This document shows positions 1 through 9,400 of a DNA stretch of 64,000 nucleotides, piece after piece. The stretch covers positions 2,148,969-2,212,968 of the forward strand of contig NC_092525.1 of the NCBI RefSeq assembly GCF_037038585.1, read 5' to 3'. Made by a program: the position numbers and the translations under genes. Source of the stretch: Patagioenas fasciata (Eukaryota; Chordata; Aves; Columbiformes; Columbidae). The notes beneath the pieces are model-generated. The model was not told the DNA's origin, did not search any database, and saw only the letters and a program-made list of their open reading frames with translations. How positions within the stretch are numbered: the stretch's first letter is position 1; each line of letters begins with the position of its first letter.

Positions 1-1640
1 GCCCCTGCTGTCCTCTTGCTGGGTTTCTTGGGACCTCTTGACCCACACGAGCTCTCCTCCCCACCGTCTTCTTGCCGGACTTATTGAGACTTCTTGACCC
101 GCCAGAGTGTTCCCCCTCATCACCCTCCTGCCTTTTTCTGGGGATTCTCTTCAACAACTGAAGAGCTCCCCCGCACTGTCCTCTTCCCTTTTTTCTGGGT
201 GATTCGTGAATCACCGGTGAGCTTCTCCTTACCACCCTCTTGGGCTTTTTTCAGAGCAACCTTGACCCATCAGAGCACCCCCTCACCGTCCTCTTGCCAG
301 ATGTACTGAGGGTTCTTCATCTGCCACAGCGCTCCCCCACGCCGTCCTCTTCCTGGATTTCCTGGAACCTTGTGAACCACTGGGGGGCTCCCACCCACCA
401 TCCTTTTACCGCATTTATTGAGACGTCCTGATCTGCCAGAGCGCTCCCCCTCGCCACCCTCTTGCTGGATTTCTTGGGACCTCTTGAACCACTGGGGGCC
501 TCCCACCCACCATGCTCTTACCGCATTTACTGAGACTTCCTGATCTGCTGGAGCGCTCCCCCTCGCCGTCCTCTTGCTGGATTTCTTGGGTCCTCTTGAC
601 CCATTAGGGCGTTCCCCCTGCCACCCTCTTGTGTTTTCTGGGGGAGTCTTGTGACCAACCAGAGTGCTCCCCCCCACCATCTTCTTCCCCTTTTCCTGGG
701 TGCTTCTTGATCCACCAGAGTGCTCCCCTGCACCATTCTCTTGCCTTTTTTTGGGGGAATCTTGTGACTCACCGGAGCGTTTTCCACCATTGTCTTGCTG
801 GATTTCTTGACACCGCTTGACCTGTTGGAGCGCTCTCCCTCACAGTTCTCTTGCTGGATATCTTGGGACCTCTTGAACCACTGGGGAGCTCCCACCTGCC
901 ACCTTCTTACCGCATTTATTGAGACTTCCTGATCTGCTGGATTGCTCTCCCCACCGGCCTTCCTCTTGCACTTTTTGGGGGAGTCTTCTTGACACGTCCG
1001 AGTGCTCTCCCTCACCCTCGTCTTGCCTCTAGTCAGGGCGCTCTTCTCCCGCTGGAACGCTCCTCCCCGCCATCCTATTGCCAGACTGAGAATTCTTGAC
1101 CTGCCACAGTCCTGCCCCGCCATGCTCCTGCTTTCTGCCTGGGAAGTCACTTGAAGAACTGGAGCGCTCTCCCCCGCTGTCCTCTTGCCTTTCCTCAGTG
1201 GGATTTTGGCCTGCTAAAGAGCTCCTCCCTGTCGTCCTCTTGCTGGATTTCTCGGTACCTCTTGACCCACTGGGTCTCTCCTCCTGCCGTCCTTTTGCCT
1301 TTCCTTAGTACATTCTTGGTCTGCTGGAGTGCTCCCCCCCACCATCCTCTTGCTGGATTTCTCGGGACCCCTTGTCCCATATAGGACATGGCCCCCCACC
1401 ACCATCCTGGTGTGTTTTTTAGGAGAGTCTTGTGATCGACCAGAGCGCTCCCCCCTTGACATCCTCTTCCCCTTTTTCTGGGTGACTTTTGAACCACTGG
1501 TGAACTCTCCCCCATCATCCTCTTGCCACATATATTGAGACTTGTTGATCCGCCAGAGCGCTTCCCCCACTGTCCTCTTGCCAGATTTACTGATACCTCT
1601 TGTCCTGTCAGAGCGCTCCCTCTCGCAGTCCTCTTTGTTC
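1..1640. repeat. 56-bp minisatellite tract, partial (L1)
   Basis: Diverged monomers recur every 56-57 bp, marked on the plus strand by a Cct-Ctt-G core followed by a T-rich stretch (about 12, 68, 124, 181, 236, 291, 346 and onward). Two monomer types alternate in places, giving a 112-bp dimer. Many monomers carry the 10-bp palindrome GGAGCGCTCC. The minus strand encodes Lys/Arg/Gly/Ser-rich open frames, but 56 is not a multiple of three, so frames rotate and all end within about 11 monomers. I do not call a gene here. Confidence 0.9.
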
Positions 1641-1758
1641 AGTTTGTAGGGTAGGAGGGGGGATCTCTGATTACAGAAAGGTCCCTTTGTTCTAGGAGAC
1701 ATTCCCTTGCTCCATGCTTCAGGTTGCCCATCTTCCCTCTCATTTTCAATATGCACGT

Positions 1759-3403
1759 CCATCACCTTCCTCCTCTTCTTTCTTGATCCCTCGACTCCCG
1801 CATGAACTCAAATCCTCTTTCTTGATCACTCTTTCTCGTAAGTTCACAACCTTACTTTCCTTTCTTGCTTTCGCCTTTGTGAGCTGCTCCACCCAAACCG
1901 AAATGCCCTGAAGACAGAAATACACCCACCCCAAGCCCGTACAGTCACATAGGGGGTGAGTCCGCTCGCTGACGCATCCCCACATCCCACAGCAAGCCCA
2001 CCTTGCCTTGGCCCCGGCCCCCCGCACAGGCCTTCCCACCAACCCAGCCCCTCCGTAGCAGCACAGTTTCCCAGCATGCACCCCACAAAGACTTTCTTTG
2101 CCAGTCACCCCTGGCACTTACAGCAACACACCACATCAGCATCAAGAGCCCTGGGAGTGGAGAGCTGGCCAGGCCCTCACCCCGGCAGGATCCTCTTCCC
2201 CCTCCTTTAGCTGATGGCAGACAGACAAGACACCTCCCAAGAGGTGTCCAGCCCTCTCTCTCAACCACTCATGAGTACAAAAGCCCAGCCTCTACTCACC
2301 CACCCCGCCTCCCAAAACCCCACCAGCAGCCCCTGGTCCCAGCTGAACAGCAGCCAGTGCTGAAGATCTGGCTCGTGTTGTCGGACACAACCTTCCCATG
2401 GATGTCTGGGCCCCTGAGCAGTTTCCAGGGGTGGGAGGGCGCAGTCCTGATTACAGGGAGGTCCCTGTCCCAAGGGGGACATTTTCTTCCTCCTCACTCC
2501 TGACTCGCAGCTCCATCACCTTCCTCCTCTTCTTTCTTGATCCCTCCTGACTCGCAGCTCTACCACCGTCATCTTCTTTCTTGATCCCTGTTGACTTGCA
2601 GATGCACTCCAATCCTCTTTCTTGATCGCTCTTCCTCGTAGGTTCACCACCTTCCTCTTCTTTCTTGCTTTCGCCTTTGTGAGCTGCTCCACCCAAACAG
2701 AGATGCACAGAAAACAAAAATATACCCACCCCAGGCCCGTACAGTCACACGAGGGGGCGAGTCCGGTCGCTGACGCATCCCCACACCCCACCACAAGGCC
2801 ACCTTGCCTTGGCCCCGGCCCCCCGCACAGGCCTTCCCACCAACCCAGCCCCTCCGTAGCAGCACAGTTTCCCAGCATGCACCCCACAAAGACTTTCTTT
2901 GCCAGTCACCCCTGGCACTTACAGCAACACACCACACCAGCATCAAGAGCCCTGGGAGTGGAGAGCTGGCCAGGCCCTCACCCCCACCCCGGCAGGATCC
3001 TCTTCCCCCTCCTTTACCTGCTGGCAGACAGACACCTCCCAAGGGATGACCACCCTGCTCCCTTAACTGCTCCCAAGTCCAAGAGCCCAGCCCCTGCTCA
3101 CCACCCCCACCTCCCAAAACACAGCCAACAGCCCCTGCTCCCATTTTACCACTTTACCCCCGAGCACGGTTTCTAGGGGTGGGAGGGGGACGCACTAATC
3201 ACAGATCGTTCCCTGTGCTTAAGGATACATTCTCCTTCTCGCTGGCTCAGCCTGCCCATCTTCCTCCTCACTCTTGACTCGTAGCTCCATCACCTTTCTC
3301 CTCTTTTGTCCCCTCCTGACTCACAGGTCCACCACTGTCATCTTCTTTCTTGACTCTGCTTGACTCACAGGTGCGCTCCAGTCCTCTTTCGTGATCGCTC
3401 TTC
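1759..3403. repeat. Tandem 0.75-kb cassettes within the unit (L1)
   Basis: A C/T-rich segment starting at 1,759 recurs at 2,513 and 3,287 (754 and 774 bp apart). Related pieces lie at 4,384-4,600 and 6,290-6,400. On the minus strand each begins as a Lys/Glu/Arg/Gly-rich open segment with internal repeats of about 47 bp and continues as G-rich sequence. The cassette body includes an identical run at 2,003-2,170 and 2,804-2,970. Counterparts in other units start at 10,417, 19,077 and 50,335; R3 has a single fused cassette (60,373-61,207). Confidence 0.85.
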
Positions 3404-3760
3404 TGTGTCAGTACACGGAAGACCGGGCACATGAGAAACTGCAAGAGTCAACAGCATGAGAACAAGCATTAGTGGAAAAATACAAGAACAAAGGACTGTA
3501 TGCTATGTGATACATCAAGGACAGAGGAGTTGATGCAGGATTGATGCATCAAGGACAGAGGGACAGCTTGTGATAGACAAAAGAGGTGTTTATGGCAGTG
3601 ACATTGGTGGGAACACAAAACACATCACTTATGTAATGACTAACTTAGCTAATCAACAAATGCTTGAGCAAGCATCATAGCGAGTATAAACGCAAGCCTG
3701 AATTTGTAATAAACATCTCTCATTGCACCTTAAAAGAGAGTCCGTACCGCATTCGCTACA
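3404..3760 (+). repeat. 5' LTR of the array ERV (copy 1)
   Basis: TG...CA ends, 357 bp. TATAAA lies at 3,685-3,690 and AATAAA at 3,708-3,713, placing a short R and U5 (about 50 bp) before the end at 3,760. The 3' LTR remnant matches from about 4,170 to 4,383. Confidence 0.85.
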
Positions 3761-3762
3761 AA

Positions 3763-3782
3763 TGGCGCCCTGGAACAGGGAC
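3763..3782 (+). other. Retroviral primer-binding site, tRNA-Lys type
   Basis: It starts two bases after the LTR with TGGCGCCC and continues to AACAGGGAC. This resembles the tRNA-Lys3 primer site except for two extra bases (TG) in the middle, so priming ability would be reduced or the site is mutated. Confidence 0.75.
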
Positions 3783-3904
3783 TTTCAGCGTGCCTATAAA
3801 GGCAGTAGCCGCTCTGGTAGCGAAGCCCAATCGAACCAGGAAACAGGACCGGGAACCAGGACAGTGCGCGCCCACCACCAACGAAAGGTGAGCGATTGGG
3901 AACC

Positions 3905-4169
3905 ATGGGAGGGAAGTTATCCCTTAAGCAAAGACAAACCCTGGATGTCCTTCAACATGCGCTACAAACGCAAAATCAGGATGTATCAGGGGTCTGATTG
4001 GTGAGTTTATTACAATGGATTGCTAATCATGTGCTAGACTTTCCTACAACTGGTACATTTCAGTTGGAGACATGGCACAAAGATGAATGAGAATTATATG
4101 AACAGGTAACGACTGGAGATAAAGCTGCTTGCAAATATTCATCTACTTGGGGAAAAATTATGACTACTA
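3905..4169 (+). pseudogene. gag: gag matrix-region remnant, interrupted
   Basis: The open frame begins at 3,905 with Met-Gly and a Ser at residue 6, the pattern of an N-myristoylated retroviral matrix protein. It is broken by TGA at 3,995-3,997 (codon 31) and TGA at 4,088-4,090 (codon 62), then runs into the truncated 3' LTR. Both stops are present in all five array copies. The right-block copies also have one extra A (near 52,705 and 61,942), a frameshift. Nonfunctional. Confidence 0.75.
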
Positions 4170-4383
4170 AGATACAGGATACAGGACTGATACATCAGGG
4201 ACAGAGGGACAGCTTACTATAGAAAAAAATGCGTATATGGCAGTTACACCGCTCATGTAATGTCTAACTTAGCTAAAGAGCAAATGCTTGAGCAAGCATC
4301 ATAGCGAGTATAAATGCAAACCTGAGTATGTAATAAATGTCTCTCATGGCACCTTACCGTGAGTCCACGCCAGATTCGCTACA

Positions 4384-4446
4384 CTCTTCCTCATAGGTTC
4401 ACCACCTTCCTCTCCTTCCTTGCTTTTCCTTTGCACGCTGCTCCAC
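4384..4446 (-). pseudogene. Lys/Glu-rich exon-like segment, split by the ERV
   Basis: On the minus strand a strong acceptor (pyrimidine-rich tract ending TTCTCTTCAG) is followed at 4,446 by GTGGAGCAG and a charged open frame. The ERV cuts it at 4,389. The other part lies beyond the ERV, from 3,403 downward. The intact homologue is in R1 at 44,256-44,498. Counterparts: 13,104, 21,764, 53,017 and 62,254 (upper ends). Confidence 0.5.
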
Positions 4447-4628
4447 CTGAAGAGAAACACACAGAGGACTGAGCTACACCAGCCCAAGGGCACTACAATC
4501 AGACAGGGGCTGAGTCCGGGGGCTGACACCTCCCCACACCCCACAACGAGCCCACCTTGCCTTAGCCCCGGCCCCTCGCACATGCCTTAGAGATATCATA
4601 GCTCAGTACAAATCCCCACAGTCCTCAC

Positions 4629-4777
4629 CTGCTGTTTGGTGCTTGCGGAGGGTCACACTCCCTGTGCCCCAGGGCACTGGCCCTACACGGCCAAGCTCGG
4701 CAGCGGGACTGTCTGGAGCTGCCGCTGGCTGGTTCTCCAGCTTTAGGGTCACCCGCAGAAGCCCGTTCTCCTCAGCT
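4629..4777 (-). CDS. Exon-like segment with donor at 4,628 (protein unknown)
   Basis: On the minus strand the frame starting after a TGTGCAG acceptor-like site runs open to ...SVTLRKHQTA and meets CAG|GTGAGG at 4,628, a good 5' splice site. It contains a GLLRVTLKLENQ stretch that reads like a beta-strand region. Copies at 13,287, 21,947, 44,668, 53,200 and 62,437 (lower ends) keep the frame open and differ by Asn/Ser, Arg/Cys and similar single changes. The acceptor is weak in pyrimidines. Not identified. Confidence 0.4.
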
Positions 4778-4829
4778 CTGCACACCCATCCAGTTGCGCC
4801 GCCCAGGCAAAGTCAGCTTCACCCTCTGC

Positions 4830-5150
4830 TCTACACCTCACCTGCAAACAACCAACTCTTCAACTGACAACTGTCCAAAACCCACCGACAAACTCTCCAC
4901 ACCTCAGCCTTTCGTTTGCAACTGCTGCCTCTAGTGCATCTCACAGACAAGCCTTCAAAATCCCCTCATCCTGCAATAACACTCCAGCACTGATCACCTG
5001 TGGGAACAACTACCACAATACCATGCAAACACCAACCAGTTCTGGCACGGAAATATCACTTTCTCCTCAAGATTCCACCCTACACCAACTGCTGACAAAC
5101 ACACGCTGTCCTCACCAAAGCCAAACGCTGCAACAACCAGCGACAACTCA
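4830..5150. other. A/C-rich low-copy stretch, no gene seen
   Basis: The plus strand is rich in CAAC and CCAAA words without long frames on either strand. On the minus strand it looks intronic between the exon-like segments at 5,297-5,415 and 4,629-4,777. Confidence 0.5.
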
Positions 5151-5296
5151 AATTTGCGTGGGCGGTGCAAAATTGCAGGGGTGAGCTAACGCAGAGCTGG
5201 GCTTGAAAGCTGCAGAGTGTGCACCCTGTGGTATAACGTGGCGAGCTACTGCCATTCTGCCTTCTCCCTGGGAGAAGCGCGTGAGCAGAGGCTGCT

Positions 5297-5415
5297 TCAA
5301 GGCACGATGGGAACGGTTTGGTTCTCCGGGTCTCTCAGGGCGAGAGCGATAAATGTGATCTGTGTCGTGGCGCAGGAACTTCCCGTACACTTGCTCCTCC
5401 ATTCGGTCTGGGGTG
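5297..5415 (-). CDS. Exon-like segment with strong acceptor (protein unknown)
   Basis: The minus strand has a long pyrimidine tract ending CTCTCTTGCAG, then exon sequence from 5,415. Two frames are open. One begins with ATG (MEEQVYGKFLRHDTDHIY) and stays open to 5,148. The other ends at a stop at 5,297 after ITFIALALRDPENQTVPIVP. Both frames remain open in the diverged edge copy at 22,466-22,731, so I cannot choose between them. Counterparts have upper ends at 14,073, about 45,454, 53,986 and 63,223. Confidence 0.4.
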
Positions 5416-5660
5416 CTGCAAGAGAGGGAGCGAGAGATTCAGGGCAAGATTGACAACCTCGGCGTCCCCGTCCCAGCCACGGGTCACCCAAACCTGCAGA
5501 CATCCCGGGAGGCCCCCTAAGATTTACACTCCCCTATGCCCCACCCTTGAAGCCTGGACATCGCCAGAACCATAGAGCAAGTATTTCTTGAGGAGGCACC
5601 CAAAGGGTCCGTGTTCTCTTTCAGGCAGATGCTAGCGCAAGATTGCAAATCATCTCACAG

Positions 5661-5806
5661 CTACCAGGAAGGTAAAAAATAACGTCTTGAAATGGGAAAG
5701 GAACAGGTATTGTTTCTCTTCATCACCTCCCTCATTGCCACGTTATCAAGGTCTCCCGCAATGTTCCACAGGAAACTTGAAGCTTGGAATTCCTGGTATT
5801 CTGAAC
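5661..5806 (-). CDS. Exon-like segment after a strong acceptor, ending in stop
   Basis: The pyrimidine tract CTTTTCTTCCTTTCTTGCCCAG precedes the segment at 5,806. The frame reads SEYQEFQASSFLWNIAGD and continues to TAG at 5,661. Copies at 14,319, 45,698, 54,232 and 63,469 keep the frame. Residues 3-4 vary as Tyr-Gln, Asp-Arg or Asp-Glu while flanking codons are constant. Not identified. Confidence 0.38.
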
Positions 5807-5937
5807 CTGGGCAAGAAAGGAAGAAAAGCATGAGACTGATCATAAAGAGGGTGGCTGCTCGTAACATGGAAAGAGCAGTAACAAGGTAAAAAGATATCAC
5901 TTTTCCTTAGAGAGCTCTCAAAGCTGCCTGTTAAGGA
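5807..5937 (-). other. Second acceptor-like site and open segment
   Basis: TTTGTTTTTCTTGTCCTTAACAG ends at 5,938 on the minus strand, a near-ideal 3' splice site, followed by an open frame starting GSFESSLRK. No good donor follows before the next acceptor at 5,807, so this may be an alternative 3' end rather than a separate exon. Confidence 0.3.
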
Positions 5938-6450
5938 CAAGAAAAACAAACTTGTGACGGACCATTACTTAAAATCCAAGGCCCAGGAAGCGATCTAATG
6001 TACATTGAAACGCGGGCCACGAGACAGTGGAAGTGCCACGAGCTGAGACTGAAGGGACAGAGGATGAATTTCCAAAGAAGTTTAGGTTTCGATGTCAAAA
6101 CGGAAAATTCTACGTCATTAAAATATAATGCAAAAGTCAGTGTAAAATCAAGGAAGGCAACGACTCCAAATGAACTCCCAGGCGCTTCAGTCACTCAGCA
6201 GATCAAAAATGCGGATCATTTCTCACCTGCCCACCTCCCAAACCCCAGCCTATGTCCCCTGCTTCCAGCTTACCTGAGCCCAGATTAAAGGAGGATTTCA
6301 GAGGCCATGCCAAGTTCTGCTGCTCCTCGTTCGGGTTGCCAGTCTTCCTCCTCGCTCTGGAATTGCAGGTCAACCGCCTTCCTGTTCTTCTTTGATTGAC
6401 GCTGAGCTGCCGCGTTACCCGCTGCCGTCTGAGCGGATCTCGGGGAGCCT
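5938..6450. other. Low-copy unit sequence, no gene assigned
   Basis: There are short frames only. Near 6,285 the minus strand reads SEEEDWQPERG then stops, homologous to the end of the Lys/Glu-rich cassettes. CTCAG|GTAAGC follows, a good donor-like site. This is the junction between minisatellite and low-copy sequence. Confidence 0.4.
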
Positions 6451-9400
6451 CTGGAACCGCCAGAGCGCTCCCCCCACCAACATTCTCTTGCCTTGTTTTC
6501 GGGGTTCCTCTTCACCAGCTGAGGCGCCCTCCCACCCCCCGCCGCCCTCTTACCTTTTTCTAGAGGTCTCTTGAGCCACCAGCAAGCTCCCCCGCACCTT
6601 CCCTCAGCGATCTTGGCCCGACAGAGGCCTGCCCCTCGTCAGCCTCCTCCCCTTTTCCTGGGTGCTGCTTGAACCACTGGTGGGCTCCCCTCCACCATCC
6701 TCTCGTCCTTTGTAGGGGAGTCTCGTGACTCACCAGAGCGCTCTCCGCCGTTGCCTTGCTGGGGTTATCGACACCGCTTGACTTGCCAGAGCGCTCCCCC
6801 TCGCAGTTCTCTTGTTGGATTTCTTGGGACCTTTTGAACCATTGGAACAACGGGAATGCTCCCCCCCACTGGGACCTTGCCTTTTCAAGATCTTCAGTGC
6901 GATCTTGACGTGCTGGAGCACTTCCCCGCGCCGTCCTCTTGCCCTTTACTGGGGAGTCTCTTGAATATCCACAGCACTCCCCCCTGCCATCCTTTACCAG
7001 ATTTTTTGACACTTCTTGACATCCCGGAGTGCTCTCACTCACCCTTGTCTTGCCTATTTTCAGGGCGCTCCTGTCCCGCTGGATGCTCCTCCCTGCTGTC
7101 CTATTGCCAGATTGAGAATTCTCGACCTGTCCCAGCGCTACCCCACCGTCCTTCTGCCTTCTACCTGGGAAGTCACTTGAAGAACTGGAGCACTCCCCCC
7201 TGCTGTCCTCTTGCCTTTCTTCACTGAGATTTTGGCCTGCCAGAGCACTCCTCCCTGTTGTCCTCTCACTGGATTTCTTGGGACCTCTTGACCCACTGGG
7301 TCTCTCCTCCTGCTGTCCTTTGGCCTTTCTTTAGTACAATCTCAGCCTGCTGGAGCGCTCCCCCTCGCCGTCCTCCTGCTGGATTTCTTGGAACCTCTTG
7401 ACCCCTTAGGGCGTTCCCCCTGCCACCCTCTTGTGGTTTTTGGGGGAGTCTTGTGATCAACCAGGCCGTTTCCCCCCACCATCCTCTTCCCCTTTTCCTG
7501 GGTGCTTCTTGATCCACCAGAGTGCTCTCAAAGCTGCCTGTTACCATCCTCTAACCATTCTCTTGCCTTTTTTGGTGGAGTCTTGTGACTCACCGGAGCG
7601 TTCTCCACCATTGTCTTGCTGGATTTGTTGACATCGCTTGACCTGCCGGAGCGCTCCCCCTCACAGTTCTCTTCCTGGATATCTTGGGACATTTTGAACC
7701 ACTGGGGGGCTCCCACCCGCCATCCTCTTACCGCATTTATTGAGACGTCCTGATCTGCCAGAGCGTTCCCCCTCGCCGTCCTTTTGCTGGATTTCTTGGG
7801 ATGCCTTAAACAACTGTGGGGCTCCCACCCACCATCCTCTAACCGCATTTATCGAGATTTCCTGATCTGCTGGAGCGCTCCCCCTTGCCGTCCTCTTGCT
7901 GGATTTCTTGGGATCTCTTGGACCACTGGGGGGGCTCCCACCCGCCATCCTCTTACCGCATTTATTGAGACTTCCTGATCTGCTGGATTGCTCTCCCCCT
8001 GGCCTTCCTCTTGCACTTTTTTGGGGGAGTCTTCTTCACACATCCGAGCGCTCTCCCTCACCCTTGTCTTGCCTCTAGTCAGGGCGCTCTTCTCCCGCTG
8101 GAACGCTCCTCCCCGCCATCCTATTGCCAGACTGAGAATTCTTGACCTGCCGCAGTCCTGCCCCGCCATGCTCCTGCCTTCTGCCTGGGAAGTCACTTGA
8201 AGAACTGGAGCGCTCTCCCCCGCTGTCCTCTTGCCTTTCCTCAGTGGGATTTTGGCCTGCTAAAGAGCTCCTCCCTGTCGTCCTCTTGCTGGATTTCTTG
8301 GGACTTCTTGACCCATTAGGGCGTTCCCCCTGCCACCCTCTTGTGGTTTTTGGGGGAGTCTTGTGACCAACCAGGCCGTTTCCCCCCACCATCCTCTTCC
8401 CCTTTTCCTGGGTGCTTCTTGATCCACCAGAGTGCTCCCCTGCACCATTCTTTTGCCTTTTTTGGGAGAGTCTTGTGACTCGCCGGAGAGTTCTCCACCA
8501 TTGTCTTGCTGGATTTCTTGACATCGTTTGACCTGCCGGAGCGCTCCCCCTCGCAGTTCTCTTGCTGGATTTCTTGGGACGTCTTAAACAACTGAGGGGC
8601 TCACACCCACCATCCTCTAACTGCATTTATCCAGATTTCCTGATCTGCCGGAGCGCTCGCCCCTGCTGTCCTCTTGCTGGGTTTCTTGGGACCTCTTGAC
8701 CCACACGAGCTCTCCTCCCCACCGTCTTCTTGCCGGACTTATTGAGACTTCTTGACCCGCCAGAGTGTTCCCCCTCATCATCCTCCTGCCTTTTTCTGGG
8801 GATTCTCTTCAACAACTGAAGAGCTCCCCCGCACTGTCCTCTTCCCTTTTTTCTGGGTGATTCGTGAATCACCGGTGAGCTTCTCCTTACCACCCTCTTG
8901 GGCTTTTTTCAGAGCAACCTTGACCCATCAGAGCACCCCCTCACCGTCCTCTTGCCAGATGTACTGAGGGTTCTTCATCTGCCACAGCACTCCCCCACGC
9001 CGTCCTCTTCCTGGATTTCCTGGAACCTTGTGAACCACTGGGGGGCTCCCACCCACCATCCTTTTACCGCATTTATTGAGACGTCCTGATCTGCCAGAGC
9101 GCTCCCCCTCGCCGCCCTCTTGCTGGATTTCTTGGGACCTCTTGAACCACTGGGGGCCTCCCACCCACCATGCTCTTACCGCATTTACCGAGACTTCCTG
9201 ATCTGCTGGAGCGCTCCCCCTCGCCGTCCTCTTGCTGGATTTCTTGGGTCCTCTTGACCCATTAGGGCGTTCCCCCTGCCACCCTCTTGTGTTTTCTGGG
9301 GGAGTCTTGTGACCAACCAGAGTGCTCCCCCCCACCATCTTCTTCCCCTTTTCCTGGGTGCTTCTTGATCCACCAGAGTGCTCCCCTGCACCATTCTCTT

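Larger units (their letters stand above)
3404..4383 (+). mobile_element. Gutted class II (ERVK-like) endogenous retrovirus, copy 1
   Basis: The element runs from TGTGTCAG to GCTACA and is flanked on both sides by the 6-bp target duplication CTCTTC (3,398-3,403 and 4,384-4,389). It consists of a 357-bp 5' LTR, a primer-binding site, a short leader and start of gag, then a 5'-truncated 3' LTR of about 210 bp. Almost all of gag and all of pol and env are gone. The 6-bp duplication and Lys-type primer site fit class II ERVs. It cannot encode a retroviral protein. Confidence 0.9.
1..8658. repeat. Macrosatellite unit L1 (reference unit)
   Basis: This is the reference copy for the unit map used here. 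Minisatellite occupies 1-1,640 and 6,450-8,658; cassettes 1,759-3,403 and 4,384-4,600; the ERV 3,404-4,383; exon-like low-copy sequence 4,600-6,450. The unit boundary is arbitrary because the minisatellite runs straight across it. Confidence 0.93.

Noticed and set aside
527-1150. 207-codon minus-strand frame in the minisatellite, repeated in every unit
   Set aside because: Frame rotates because 56 is not a multiple of three; similar frames exist in all phases and on the plus strand. Composition alone explains their length, so I do not call coding sequence.
2003-2503. 166-codon Pro/Ser/His-rich plus-strand frame in the cassette
   Set aside because: Low-complexity composition of a C-rich strand, no splice or promoter support, and the antisense frames are equally long.
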